Source: Chloroflexota bacterium
GTDB lineage: Bacteria > Chloroflexota > Dehalococcoidia > UBA2979
Length of the DNA: 6,089 nucleotides
Direction of reading: 5' to 3'
Assembly: GCA_027592975.1 (NCBI GenBank)
Contig: JAQCJS010000075.1
Coordinates: forward strand, 1-6,089
In this document: piece by piece, positions 1 through 5,229 of the stretch
How the letters are laid out: each line of letters begins with the position of its first letter
Numbering within the stretch: the stretch's first letter is position 1
Notes under the pieces: generated by a model
Told to the model about the DNA's origin: nothing
Seen by the model: only the letters and a program-made list of their open reading frames with translations
Database searches by the model: none
Position numbers and translations under genes: made by a program

Positions 1-12
1 AAGCGAAGCGAT

Positions 13-49
13 GCGCCTCCGGGGGGAGCGCGAGGGGCGCAGCCCTCGC
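13..49. repeat. Two small overlapping GC-rich hairpins
   Basis: A 7-bp perfect inverted repeat, GCGAGGG at 30-36 and CCCTCGC at 43-49, has a 6-nt loop. A competing stem pairs GCG-CTCC (13-20, one bulged C) with GGAG-CGC (25-31) around a GGGG loop. The two share bases 28-31, so they could be alternative folds of one transcript. They lie just beyond the larger hairpin at 57-83, in the gene-free stretch downstream of the metallophosphoesterase gene. No coding sequence with good support covers this segment. Dense intergenic hairpins like these resemble REP-type repeats of high-GC bacteria, but with only one copy visible that reading is untested. Confidence 0.35.
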
Positions 50-56
50 ATCTCAT

Positions 57-83
57 CCCCCCTTCCCGGCGCGGGAAGGGGGG
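57..83 (-). terminator. Perfect 12-bp hairpin, possible terminator or REP-like element
   Basis: CCCCCCTTCCCG at 57-68 is followed after a 3-nt GCG loop by its exact reverse complement at 72-83, a very stable stem. It begins about 50 bases past the annotated stop of the minus-strand metallophosphoesterase, and about 23 bases past the alternative stop at 106-108. That suits transcription termination or 3'-end protection of the glyQS-metallophosphoesterase mRNA. No U-tract follows on either strand, so it is not a canonical intrinsic terminator. It could also be a copy of a dispersed palindromic repeat. Confidence 0.45.
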
Positions 84-96
84 CAGGGGGGATGGG
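73..96 (+). other. G-quadruplex-like tract
   Basis: Four G runs (73-75, 78-83, 86-91, 94-96) are separated by 2-nt linkers (AA, CA, AT), which satisfies the usual G3+N1-7 quadruplex pattern. The first two runs are also the right arm of the 12-bp hairpin at 57-83, so quadruplex and hairpin would compete. The G-rich strand is the template for the leftward genes, so their mRNA would be C-rich here. The motif is read directly; folding and function are inferred. Confidence 0.4.
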
Positions 97-133
97 CCGG
101 CCCGCTCAGTCCTCGAACCGGCCGAAGCGGACG

Positions 134-934
134 CTACGCCCCCGGCAGCAGCGGGATCTCGTCGTGCGCCAGACCGGGCTCGTTGCCCAGCGGGTGCGCG
201 GTCAGGCGGACGGTGCCGTCCTCCATCAGATCCACCAGCATCGCCCAGCCGCCCTTGCGATGCGCCAGGCCCTCCGGGCAGCCGCTGTACGCCGCCACCA
301 CCCGGTCACCGGCCGCGACGCGCGTCATCTGCTCCCAGTGGCCCAGCGCCACGTAGTCGCGCTCCGTGGACGCCAGGTGCTCCTCGCGGATGTGGAACGA
401 GTGCTCCAGCACCGCCTGCGGGTGGATGAAGTGCCCGTGGCCGATGCCCAGTTGCCACGGCTCCTCGCCTCGAGGCGGCGGGGCCACGAACGGCTTGAAG
501 TCCAGCACGCGCTCCGTGTGCGGCCGCCCCCACACCTCGATGCCGAGGCCGTCCAGGCGCAGCATCTCGCCGTCCGGGTTCCAGATGATCTGCAGGTTCC
601 GGACGTCCTGGTACGGATAGCGGCTGTAGACGGATCCCGGGCCCACGTGGTCATGGTTGCCCGGGCCGATCACCACCGGCCGGTCCAGCCGCGCGATCTC
701 CGTCGCCGCGAACTCCAGCGTCTCCGGCCGCACCCGCGCGTTATCGAAGAAGTCGCCCGCGATCAGCATCGCGTCCACGTTCGCGGAGCGCCCCAGGTCG
801 ATCACGGACCGGAAGGTCGCCTCCACCTCGTCGCGCTTGTACTCCGGGCCGGTGTCGTAGCCGCCCAGGTGCACATCCGACGTGTGTAGCAGACGGCGGC
901 GAGGCTTCGGCGTTCCGTCAGTCGCGGGCGCCAT
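134..934 (-). CDS. SbcD/Mre11-like metallophosphoesterase, C-terminus possibly frameshifted
   Basis: A 266-residue calcineurin-like metallophosphoesterase, probably a DNA-acting nuclease or phosphodiesterase of the SbcD/YhaO type. Metal-site motifs appear in family order: SDVHLGG with D20 and H22, AGDFFDN with D61, GPGNHDH with N93-H94, IGHGH around 165-168, and VALGHWEQ with H199. In SbcD-type enzymes the last motif is GHxH; here the second His is replaced by Glu (E201), so metal binding may be altered. No SbcC-like partner is visible, though one could lie beyond the left edge. The ATG at 934 shares its A with the glyQS stop (TAATG) and has no Shine-Dalgarno sequence, so translation probably depends on reinitiation after GlyRS. 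A longer reading frame starting at 1333 is antisense-free shadow inside glyQS and was not used. The stop at 134-136 directly follows a G5 run; dropping one G would add RSVRFGRFED and end at 106-108. The exact substrate is unknown. Confidence 0.88.
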   Translation of the reverse strand: MAPATDGTPKPRRRLLHTSDVHLGGYDTGPEYKRDEVEATFRSVIDLGRSANVDAMLIAGDFFDNARVRPETLEFAATEIARLDRPVVIGPGNHDHVGPGSVYSRYPYQDVRNLQIIWNPDGEMLRLDGLGIEVWGRPHTERVLDFKPFVAPPPRGEEPWQLGIGHGHFIHPQAVLEHSFHIREEHLASTERDYVALGHWEQMTRVAAGDRVVAAYSGCPEGLAHRKGGWAMLVDLMEDGTVRLTAHPLGNEPGLAHDEIPLLPGA

Positions 935-2316
935 TACAGCGAGATCTCGTCGTGCGAGGGCACGTACGGCTCCAGTGCCACCAGCCGCTCCTGCAGCGCC
1001 GCCACCAGCCCGCTGATCGGCACGCGCGTCTGCTGCATGGAATCGCGCTCGCGGATCGTCACCGCCTCGTCGTTCAGCGTGTCGAAGTCCACCGTCACGC
1101 ACAGCGGCGTACCGATCTCGTCCTGCCGCCGGTAGCGCCGGCCAATGCTCTGCGCGTCGTCGTACTGCGTGCGGAAGTGCGGGCGCAGCGCGTCCCACAC
1201 CTTGCGCGCCGTCGGATCCAGCGTGTCCTTGCGGGACAGCGGCAGCACCGCCACCTGCACCGGCGCGATGCCCGGCGCGAAGCGCAGCACCACGCGCGAG
1301 TCGCCGCCCTCCAGCTGCTCCTCGTCGTAGCACTCCAGCAGCAGCATCAGCATGATGCGATCCACGCCCGCGGCCGGCTCCACCACGTGCGGGACAATGT
1401 GCTCATTGGTGTCCGGGTCGAAGTACGTCAGCTTCTTGCCGGAGTGTCTGGAGTGCTCCGTCAGGTCGTACGCGCCGCGATGCGCGATGCCCTCGACCTC
1501 CGCCCAGCCCCACGGGTAGTGGATCTCGACGTCGCTCGTCGCCTTCGAGTAGTGCGACAGTTCGTCAGGCGTGTGGTCACGCAGGCGGAGGTGCTGCGGC
1601 CGCACGCCCAGGCCGTAGTACCAGCGCAGCCGCTCCTTCTTCCAGTACGTGTGCACGTCCAGCGAGGACTCCGGGTGGCAGAAGTACTCCATCTCCATCT
1701 GCTCGAACTCACGCGTCCGGAAGATGAACTGCTTCACCGTGATCTCGTTGCGGAAGGACTTGCCCACCTGCGCGATGCCGAACGGCAGGCGCTTGCGCAT
1801 GGTCGTCTGCACGTTGTCGAAGTTCACGAACATGCCCTGCGCCGTCTCCGGCCGCAGGAAGGCGCGCGCCGACTCGTCCGCCACCGGGCCGACGATCGTG
1901 CTGAGCATCATGTTGAACCGGCGAGGCTCGCTGAACTTGCCGACCGCGCCGCAGTTCGGGCAGGTGTTGTCCTCGACATGATCGGCGCGCAGGCGCGCCT
2001 GGCATTCGAGGCACTCGACCAGCGGGTCGGTGAACTCGGCCACGTGGCCGGAGGCGACCCACACGTTGGGGTTCGTGATGATCGCAGCCTCGATGCCCAC
2101 GACGTCGTCACGCTCCTGGACCATCGCGCGCCACCAGCGCTCGCGGATGTTGCGCTTCATCTCCACGCCCAGGGGGCCGTAGTCGTAGGCGGCGGCAAAA
2201 CCGCCGTAGATCTCGGCCGAAGGGAACACGAACCCGCGACGCTTGGCGAGCGACGTGATCGTCTCCAGGTCGGCCTTCATCTCGGACGCGGGGCCGTCAC
2301 TTTCCGTCAACGTCAT
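934..2316 (-). CDS. glyQS: Glycyl-tRNA synthetase, homodimeric class II type
   Basis: Charges tRNA-Gly with glycine using ATP in the cytoplasm. From the ATG at 2316 it is 460 residues, normal for the alpha2 family. RRGFVFPSAEIYGG (26-39) and YDYGPLGVE (44-52) are the family's N-terminal signature. A zinc ribbon has Cys 102/105 and 119/122. RPETAQG is at 155-161; class II motif 2 spans about 188-212 (FRNEI to FEQMEMEYF); motif 3 is AAGVDR (315-320). The anticodon-binding domain runs from about 350 to 450, with IGRRYRRQDEIGTP at 391-404. The start is uncertain. GGGAG touches the ATG at 2316, but it lies 6 nt before an in-frame TTG at 2310; a further ATG at 2280 gives 448 residues. An upstream in-frame start at 2433 is rejected because it lies upstream of the predicted promoter. 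The gene reads leftward into the metallophosphoesterase, sharing one base. Confidence 0.96.
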   Translation of the reverse strand: MTLTESDGPASEMKADLETITSLAKRRGFVFPSAEIYGGFAAAYDYGPLGVEMKRNIRERWWRAMVQERDDVVGIEAAIITNPNVWVASGHVAEFTDPLVECLECQARLRADHVEDNTCPNCGAVGKFSEPRRFNMMLSTIVGPVADESARAFLRPETAQGMFVNFDNVQTTMRKRLPFGIAQVGKSFRNEITVKQFIFRTREFEQMEMEYFCHPESSLDVHTYWKKERLRWYYGLGVRPQHLRLRDHTPDELSHYSKATSDVEIHYPWGWAEVEGIAHRGAYDLTEHSRHSGKKLTYFDPDTNEHIVPHVVEPAAGVDRIMLMLLLECYDEEQLEGGDSRVVLRFAPGIAPVQVAVLPLSRKDTLDPTARKVWDALRPHFRTQYDDAQSIGRRYRRQDEIGTPLCVTVDFDTLNDEAVTIRERDSMQQTRVPISGLVAALQERLVALEPYVPSHDEISL

Positions 2317-2355
2317 CTCCCGGAGTGCGCGCAGGTCGAGGGGTGTCGAGTCGCG

Positions 2356-2384
2356 AGCGTAGCATCGGCTCCGGACGCCCTCAA
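2356..2384 (-). promoter_or_regulatory. Predicted sigma70-type promoter of glyQS
   Basis: On the minus strand a -35-like TTGAGG (2384-2379) is followed after exactly 17 nt by a -10-like TACGCT (2361-2356). A TG sits one base upstream of the hexamer, giving an extended -10. Transcription would start near 2349, leaving a leader of about 33 nt before the ATG at 2316. That is too short for a T-box or similar leader riboswitch. The site also argues against the long upstream start for GlyRS. It is a motif match only. Confidence 0.5.
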
Positions 2385-2418
2385 GAAAGCGCGATCCGCG
2401 CTCCGCTGCCGGGCAGCC

Positions 2419-2427
2419 TGCTAACAT
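2419..2427 (+). promoter_or_regulatory. Predicted extended -10 promoter for the membrane peptide-darA pair
   Basis: TGC followed by TAACAT (2422-2427) makes an extended -10 element with four of six consensus bases. The -35 position (about 2399-2404, CGCTCC) is poor, as is common for extended -10 promoters. Transcription would start near 2434, leaving a leader of about 50 nt before the ATG at 2484. It diverges from the glyQS promoter; the interrupted palindrome AGCGCG-ATC-CGCGCT (2388-2402) lies between them. Confidence 0.4.
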
Positions 2428-2483
2428 CCGCACAACAGCGGCAGGCGATGATCACCGCGGGGACGATCGCTGAGGAGACTCTG

Positions 2484-2603
2484 ATGCGCGGCCTGCTTTC
2501 AGTCGGTCTCGGAGTCGCCATCGGCATCGCCATTGCCGTCGTCCTCGCGGCGCGCGAGCCCGAACCGGCGGGCGCGGTCACACCGCGCACGGAAGGAGCG
2601 TAG
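2484..2603 (+). CDS. 39-residue single-span membrane peptide
   Basis: I do not recognise a named family. The peptide has a short basic N-terminus (Met-Arg), one hydrophobic segment at about residues 4-23, and a polar, proline-rich tail with several charged residues (from RE at 24-25 onward). The span is rich in small residues spaced by four (G8, A12, A16 and G10, G14, A18), a glycine-zipper-like pattern suited to helix packing. The basic N-terminus followed by a long tail leaves orientation open; a cleaved signal sequence is possible but no convincing cleavage site is seen. The start is well supported: GAGGAG at 2472-2477 lies 6 nt before the ATG, whereas the longer frame beginning at 2325 crosses the predicted promoter and has no such site. 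It ends only 2 nt before darA, so the two are almost certainly one operon. It may anchor or modulate DarA, but this is inference from position. Confidence 0.65.
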   Translation: MRGLLSVGLGVAIGIAIAVVLAAREPEPAGAVTPRTEGA

Positions 2604-2605
2604 CG

Positions 2606-2956
2606 ATGGTCGATCCGATCGAGCCGACGAAGCTGGTGATGATGATCGTGTCCGACACGGACGCCGACGACCTGATGGCGGCCCTCGTAGAACGCGGTGT
2701 GCCCGCGACGAAGGTCGGATCCACCGGAGGGTTCCTTCGCCGGGGCAACGTCACGATCTTCAGCGGTGTCCCCGCCACGGAGGTGGACACCGTTCTGGAC
2801 GTGGTGAACGAGATCTGTCCGGCGCGGACGGAGCTCGTCCCCGTGCAGACGCTGCCGTTCATTGGCGACAGCCCCTTCACCACCGAGCCGATCGAGGTGC
2901 GCGCGGGCGGCGCGATCATGTTCGTGCTGGACGTGGAGCGCTTCCAGCGGATCTAG
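2606..2956 (+). CDS. darA: Cyclic-di-AMP receptor, DarA/PstA (YaaQ) family
   Basis: A 116-residue PII-like protein of the PF06153 family (YaaQ in Bacillus, PstA in Staphylococcus), which forms trimers and binds c-di-AMP at subunit interfaces. The domain begins at about residue 9 (KLVMMIVSDTDADDL). It carries the diagnostic loop STGGFLRRGN (39-48), a short variable loop region (about 73-93), and the C-terminal strand GGAIMFVLDVERF (101-113). B. subtilis DarA has TTGGFLKSGN and GGATVFVLPVDQF at the equivalent places, which makes the family call firm. Ligand binding is established for the family but not tested here. The ATG at 2606 is preceded by AAGGAG (2593-2598) with 7-nt spacing. The gene lies 2 nt after the membrane peptide and ends just before a hairpin shared with the convergent HD-domain gene. 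No diadenylate cyclase gene is in the window. Confidence 0.93.
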   Translation: MVDPIEPTKLVMMIVSDTDADDLMAALVERGVPATKVGSTGGFLRRGNVTIFSGVPATEVDTVLDVVNEICPARTELVPVQTLPFIGDSPFTTEPIEVRAGGAIMFVLDVERFQRI

Positions 2957-2966
2957 CGCCGGCACC

Positions 2967-2991
2967 CGCGGCGGGACGCTATCCCGCCGCG
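2967..2991. terminator. Convergent hairpin between darA and the HD-domain gene
   Basis: A perfect 10-bp GC-rich stem pairs CGCGGCGGGA (2967-2976) with TCCCGCCGCG (2982-2991) around the 5-nt loop CGCTA. It begins 11 nt after the darA stop. The loop contains the TAG stop (2981-2979) of the minus-strand gene, and the right arm codes for its last residues. Position suggests a bidirectional terminator for two converging transcripts. Neither side has a clear U-tract, so termination may be weak or need Rho. Confidence 0.5.
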
Positions 2992-4248
2992 TCCGCTCCA
3001 CCCGGGTCAGCGTCCTGCAGGGCGTCCAGGGCTTCCAGCGCCTCCGGGAGCGCCTGCACCACGCGCGCGTCGAACTGGCGCCCCGAGCCGAGCTCGATCA
3101 TCACCATCGTCTCGTCTTCCGAGAACGCGGGCCGGTACGGGCGCTCCGCTCGCAGCGCGCAGTACGCGTCCGCGACGGCCAGGATGCGAGGCAGCACCGG
3201 GATCTCGTCCGCCGACAGCAGTTCCGGGTAACCGCGGCCGTCCGGCCGCTCGTGGTGCATCGCGATCCACTCGGCCACCTCGGACAGGCCGGACGCGCGC
3301 TCGATCAGCCGTGCGCCGACCAGCGGGTGACAGCGCATCAGTTCCATCTCGTCCACGGTCAGGATGGAGGGCTTGTCGGTGATGTGGCGGGGCACCCCCA
3401 GCTGGCCCAGGTCCAGCAGGTGTCCGGCGACGTTGATCGCCTCGCAGTACCCGTCCGGCAGCCCCAGTTCGACGGCGAGCTGGCGGGCGAGCGAGGCAAC
3501 GCGCGCGGATCGGCCCGGCTCCCGGACGGCCGCATCCACCACCTCGCCCTTCGCCCACCCCCGCCTGCGCCACCAGGCGCGGCAGGTCGTCACTCCACAG
3601 CGCCAGCCAGGTGGCGTCCTCGTGCAGCGCGTCACGGAGCGCGGCGGCGATCACCGGCCCGGCCAGCGGCTCGATATCCGCGATCGTGGAGTTCTGGAGT
3701 TGCGCGCGGGCACGCAGCGGGCTCATCGCGCCGTCGGCGAACTCGCACGCCCAGTGCGCCGCATGCACCAGCAGCCCCTCGATCGGAACCTCGTGACCAT
3801 GCAGCCCGCCCGGTCGGCCACGGCCGTCCCAGCGCTCGTGCGTAGCCATGATCGCCTCGCCCACCAACTCGTCGAAGCCGAACCGCGAGGCGACCCATGC
3901 TCCGGCGGCCAGATGGCCACCCTCGAGCCGTACGGGGACGCCGGCGTCGTGCAGCAGCCCCACCGCCAGCAGACGGCGGCGCTCTTCCGCGCCGAGGCCC
4001 AGCCGGCGGCCCACCTCGTGCGCCAGGTAGGCCACACGCGCGGCGTGCCCGGCCTGCTGCTGCTCCGCGATATCGAAGGCACCGCTCAGGTGGGCGAGTA
4101 TCTCGATGCGGCGAACCGGGCGCAGCGCACTGCCGCGCACCCCCGCGAGATCGCCCGGGGGCGCCGAATAGGCGGCCGAACCGGCTCCCTGTTGCATCGC
4201 GCCCCCCGCTCCAATGCGAATCACCGCCACCGCCGGGATGCCCGGCAT
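2979..4248 (-). pseudogene. Tandem HD / HD-GYP-like phosphohydrolase, split by a frameshift
   Basis: Two reading frames together encode one protein of about 422 residues. The first runs from 4248 to the C5 run at 3558-3562, the second from there to the stop at 2979. Removing one base in the run joins them as ...RLVAQAG-WAKGEVVDAA.... The N-terminal HD domain (about 46-175) has GHAARVA (H68), LLHD (H100-D101), H112 and THERWDGRGRP (H137). It lacks the HDxGK lysine and the late ADxxDAL aspartate. The C-terminal HD-GYP domain (about 235-410) keeps RCHPLVG, MHHERPDGRGYP and AVADAYCAL. However, its HD has become LD (LLDLGQLGVP) and its first-helix His is Gly (PGRS). HD-GYP proteins hydrolyse cyclic dinucleotides; here activity is doubtful and a sensor or regulatory role is possible. 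The start is uncertain: ATG 4248, or ATG 4197 with GGAG 11 nt upstream. Apart from the shift the frames look intact, so sequence error is as likely as true decay. Confidence 0.75.
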
Positions 4249-4349
4249 GCTGGGGTCTTCACCTACATGTTCGGCAGGGTGGGGCGTGCTCTGGAGGGAG
4301 GGCGGGCGGCGCTCGGGATCGTCAGGGACGAGGGGAGGCCGCGGGGCCG

Positions 4350-4682
4350 CTAGATGTCGAGGCCCTCGGGCATCACGCCGTCGCGGGCAGCGTTGATCAT
4401 GTCACGCGTGGACTTCGGGACGTCCACGCCGAACTGCTCGAAGCGCTTCTCCACCCAGTGGCCGATCTGGCGCGGGTCGCGGATGCCGCCACCGTCCAGG
4501 TCGGATCCGTACTCCCCGACCACGTCGCCCACGCTGCGCCGTCGCGCCACGGCCGAGATCTTCCGGGACACCTTCGCCGATCCGCAGTGCTCGCACTTCG
4601 GCGGGGCCGCCGTCTTCGGCGACCGCACCAGGATCGAGGAATCCTGGGAGCAGTCCTCGCAACGGTACTCGTAGATCGGCAT
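4350..4682 (-). CDS. FmdB-family zinc-ribbon protein (first copy)
   Basis: A 110-residue small protein opening with MPIYEYRCEDC, the hallmark of FmdB putative regulatory proteins. Four cysteines (8, 11, 30, 33) form a CxxC-CxxC zinc ribbon, followed by KVSRKIS as in the family. The tail (about 60-110) is predicted helical, with DPRQIGHWVEKRFEQFGVD. FmdB proteins were named from a formamidase operon, but their molecular role is unsettled; a nucleic-acid or protein-binding function is inferred from the ribbon. It lies 37 nt downstream of a second fmdB-like gene with the same cysteine spacing, suggesting tandem duplication and co-transcription. The ATG at 4682 has only a weak purine stretch (GGGGA, about 9 nt upstream). 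The start is secure because the motif begins at the first residue. A 101-nt G/C-rich gap follows before the HD-domain gene. Confidence 0.9.
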   Translation of the reverse strand: MPIYEYRCEDCSQDSSILVRSPKTAAPPKCEHCGSAKVSRKISAVARRRSVGDVVGEYGSDLDGGGIRDPRQIGHWVEKRFEQFGVDVPKSTRDMINAARDGVMPEGLDI

Positions 4683-4719
4683 CGTGAGGTCCCCGGCTCA
4701 GCCGTGCGGCAGGGCCGCG

Positions 4720-5157
4720 TTATGACATGTAGGGGTCGGGAGCGGCGTCGCCCATGTCGGACGCGCTTGGCTTCGCGCCGCGCTTGGCCTGCTGCAGGCG
4801 GTACTTCAGCGTGTGCGCCGCGTCCACGCGCTCCACCGGATCCTCGCCCGCCTCGGCCTTCGCCGCCAGCGCGGAGAAGTCCGAGCCGAGCGCGCCGTCG
4901 TAGCGCTTGCCGAGGTCCTTGGTCCAGCGGGCGAAGTCACCCACGCCCATGGAGTTCAGGCGCCCCAGCTCCTGGTTCACGTCGATATCGTCGATGCGGT
5001 CGGAGTCGGAGCGGGCGCGCATCACCTTCGACATGACGCGCTTCAGCTTCTTGCCGCCGCAGTCCGGGCACACGGGATCCGTGACCTTGCTGATCGAGCG
5101 GAAGAAGACATCAACGCGCTTCTTGCAGGCGGCGCAGTCGTACTGGTAGATGGGCAT
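4720..5157 (-). CDS. FmdB-family zinc-ribbon protein (second, longer copy)
   Basis: A 145-residue paralogue of the neighbouring protein, starting MPIYQYDCAAC. Its ribbon has Cys 8, 11, 30 and 33, exactly the spacing of the first copy, then LKRVMSKVMRARS. The longer tail (about 55-145) is rich in charged residues and contains GVGDFARWTKDLGKRYDG and an AEAGEDP segment. These resemble the DPRxxARW...G and EAGE tail features I associate with Chloroflexota FmdB proteins, a recollection rather than a search. It is the first gene after a probable promoter whose -10 lies 6 nt before the ATG, and no Shine-Dalgarno sequence is present, so the mRNA is probably leaderless. Molecular function is unknown; a zinc-dependent binding role is inferred. 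Confidence 0.9.
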   Translation of the reverse strand: MPIYQYDCAACKKRVDVFFRSISKVTDPVCPDCGGKKLKRVMSKVMRARSDSDRIDDIDVNQELGRLNSMGVGDFARWTKDLGKRYDGALGSDFSALAAKAEAGEDPVERVDAAHTLKYRLQQAKRGAKPSASDMGDAAPDPYMS

Positions 5158-5163
5158 GGGCGA

Positions 5164-5192
5164 AGCATAACGCGCGCCGCCCCGAAAATCAG
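5164..5192 (-). promoter_or_regulatory. Predicted leaderless promoter of the second fmdB gene
   Basis: On the minus strand TATGCT (5169-5164, four of six consensus bases) lies exactly 6 nt before the ATG at 5157. A weak -35-like CTGATT (5192-5187) is 17 nt further upstream. Transcription would then begin at, or within a base or so of, the A of the start codon. No Shine-Dalgarno sequence is present, which agrees with leaderless translation. It probably drives both fmdB copies. Confidence 0.5.
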
Positions 5193-5229
5193 CCCCGCGC
5201 CCACTGGCAACCAGATCCCGGGATGCCGG

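Noticed and set aside
155..956. 14-nt direct repeat GATCTCGTCGTGCG at 155-168 and 943-956, near the ends of both leftward genes
   Set aside because: Both copies encode HDEI with the preferred codons; similar DEI-coding stretches recur at about 1112 and 3201, so chance plus codon bias explains it.
2317..2355. Possible T-box or other leader riboswitch before glyQS
   Set aside because: The predicted leader is only about 33 nt and shows no T-box sequence or terminator/antiterminator pair.
952..2424. 490-codon open frame on the plus strand, antisense to glyQS
   Set aside because: Arg/His/Leu-rich low-complexity translation with no family resemblance, lying wholly opposite a well-supported GlyRS; an expected artefact of high GC.
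2317..2433. N-terminal extension of GlyRS by 39 residues
   Set aside because: It would run through the predicted glyQS promoter, has no homology to the family N-terminus, and lacks a ribosome-binding site.
2325..2483. 53-residue N-terminal extension of the membrane peptide
   Set aside because: It crosses both predicted divergent promoters, while the ATG at 2484 has a strong GAGGAG site at 6-nt spacing.
4249..4349. G-rich stretch upstream of the HD gene as a second quadruplex or a promoter
   Set aside because: G runs at 4296-4306 need an 8-nt or longer loop to reach a fourth G3 run, and no convincing -35/-10 pair for the HD gene could be found.
2862..5036. Long plus-strand open frames opposite the HD and fmdB genes
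   Set aside because: Translations are Arg/Pro/Ala-rich with no recognisable motifs and mirror the real genes on the other strand.
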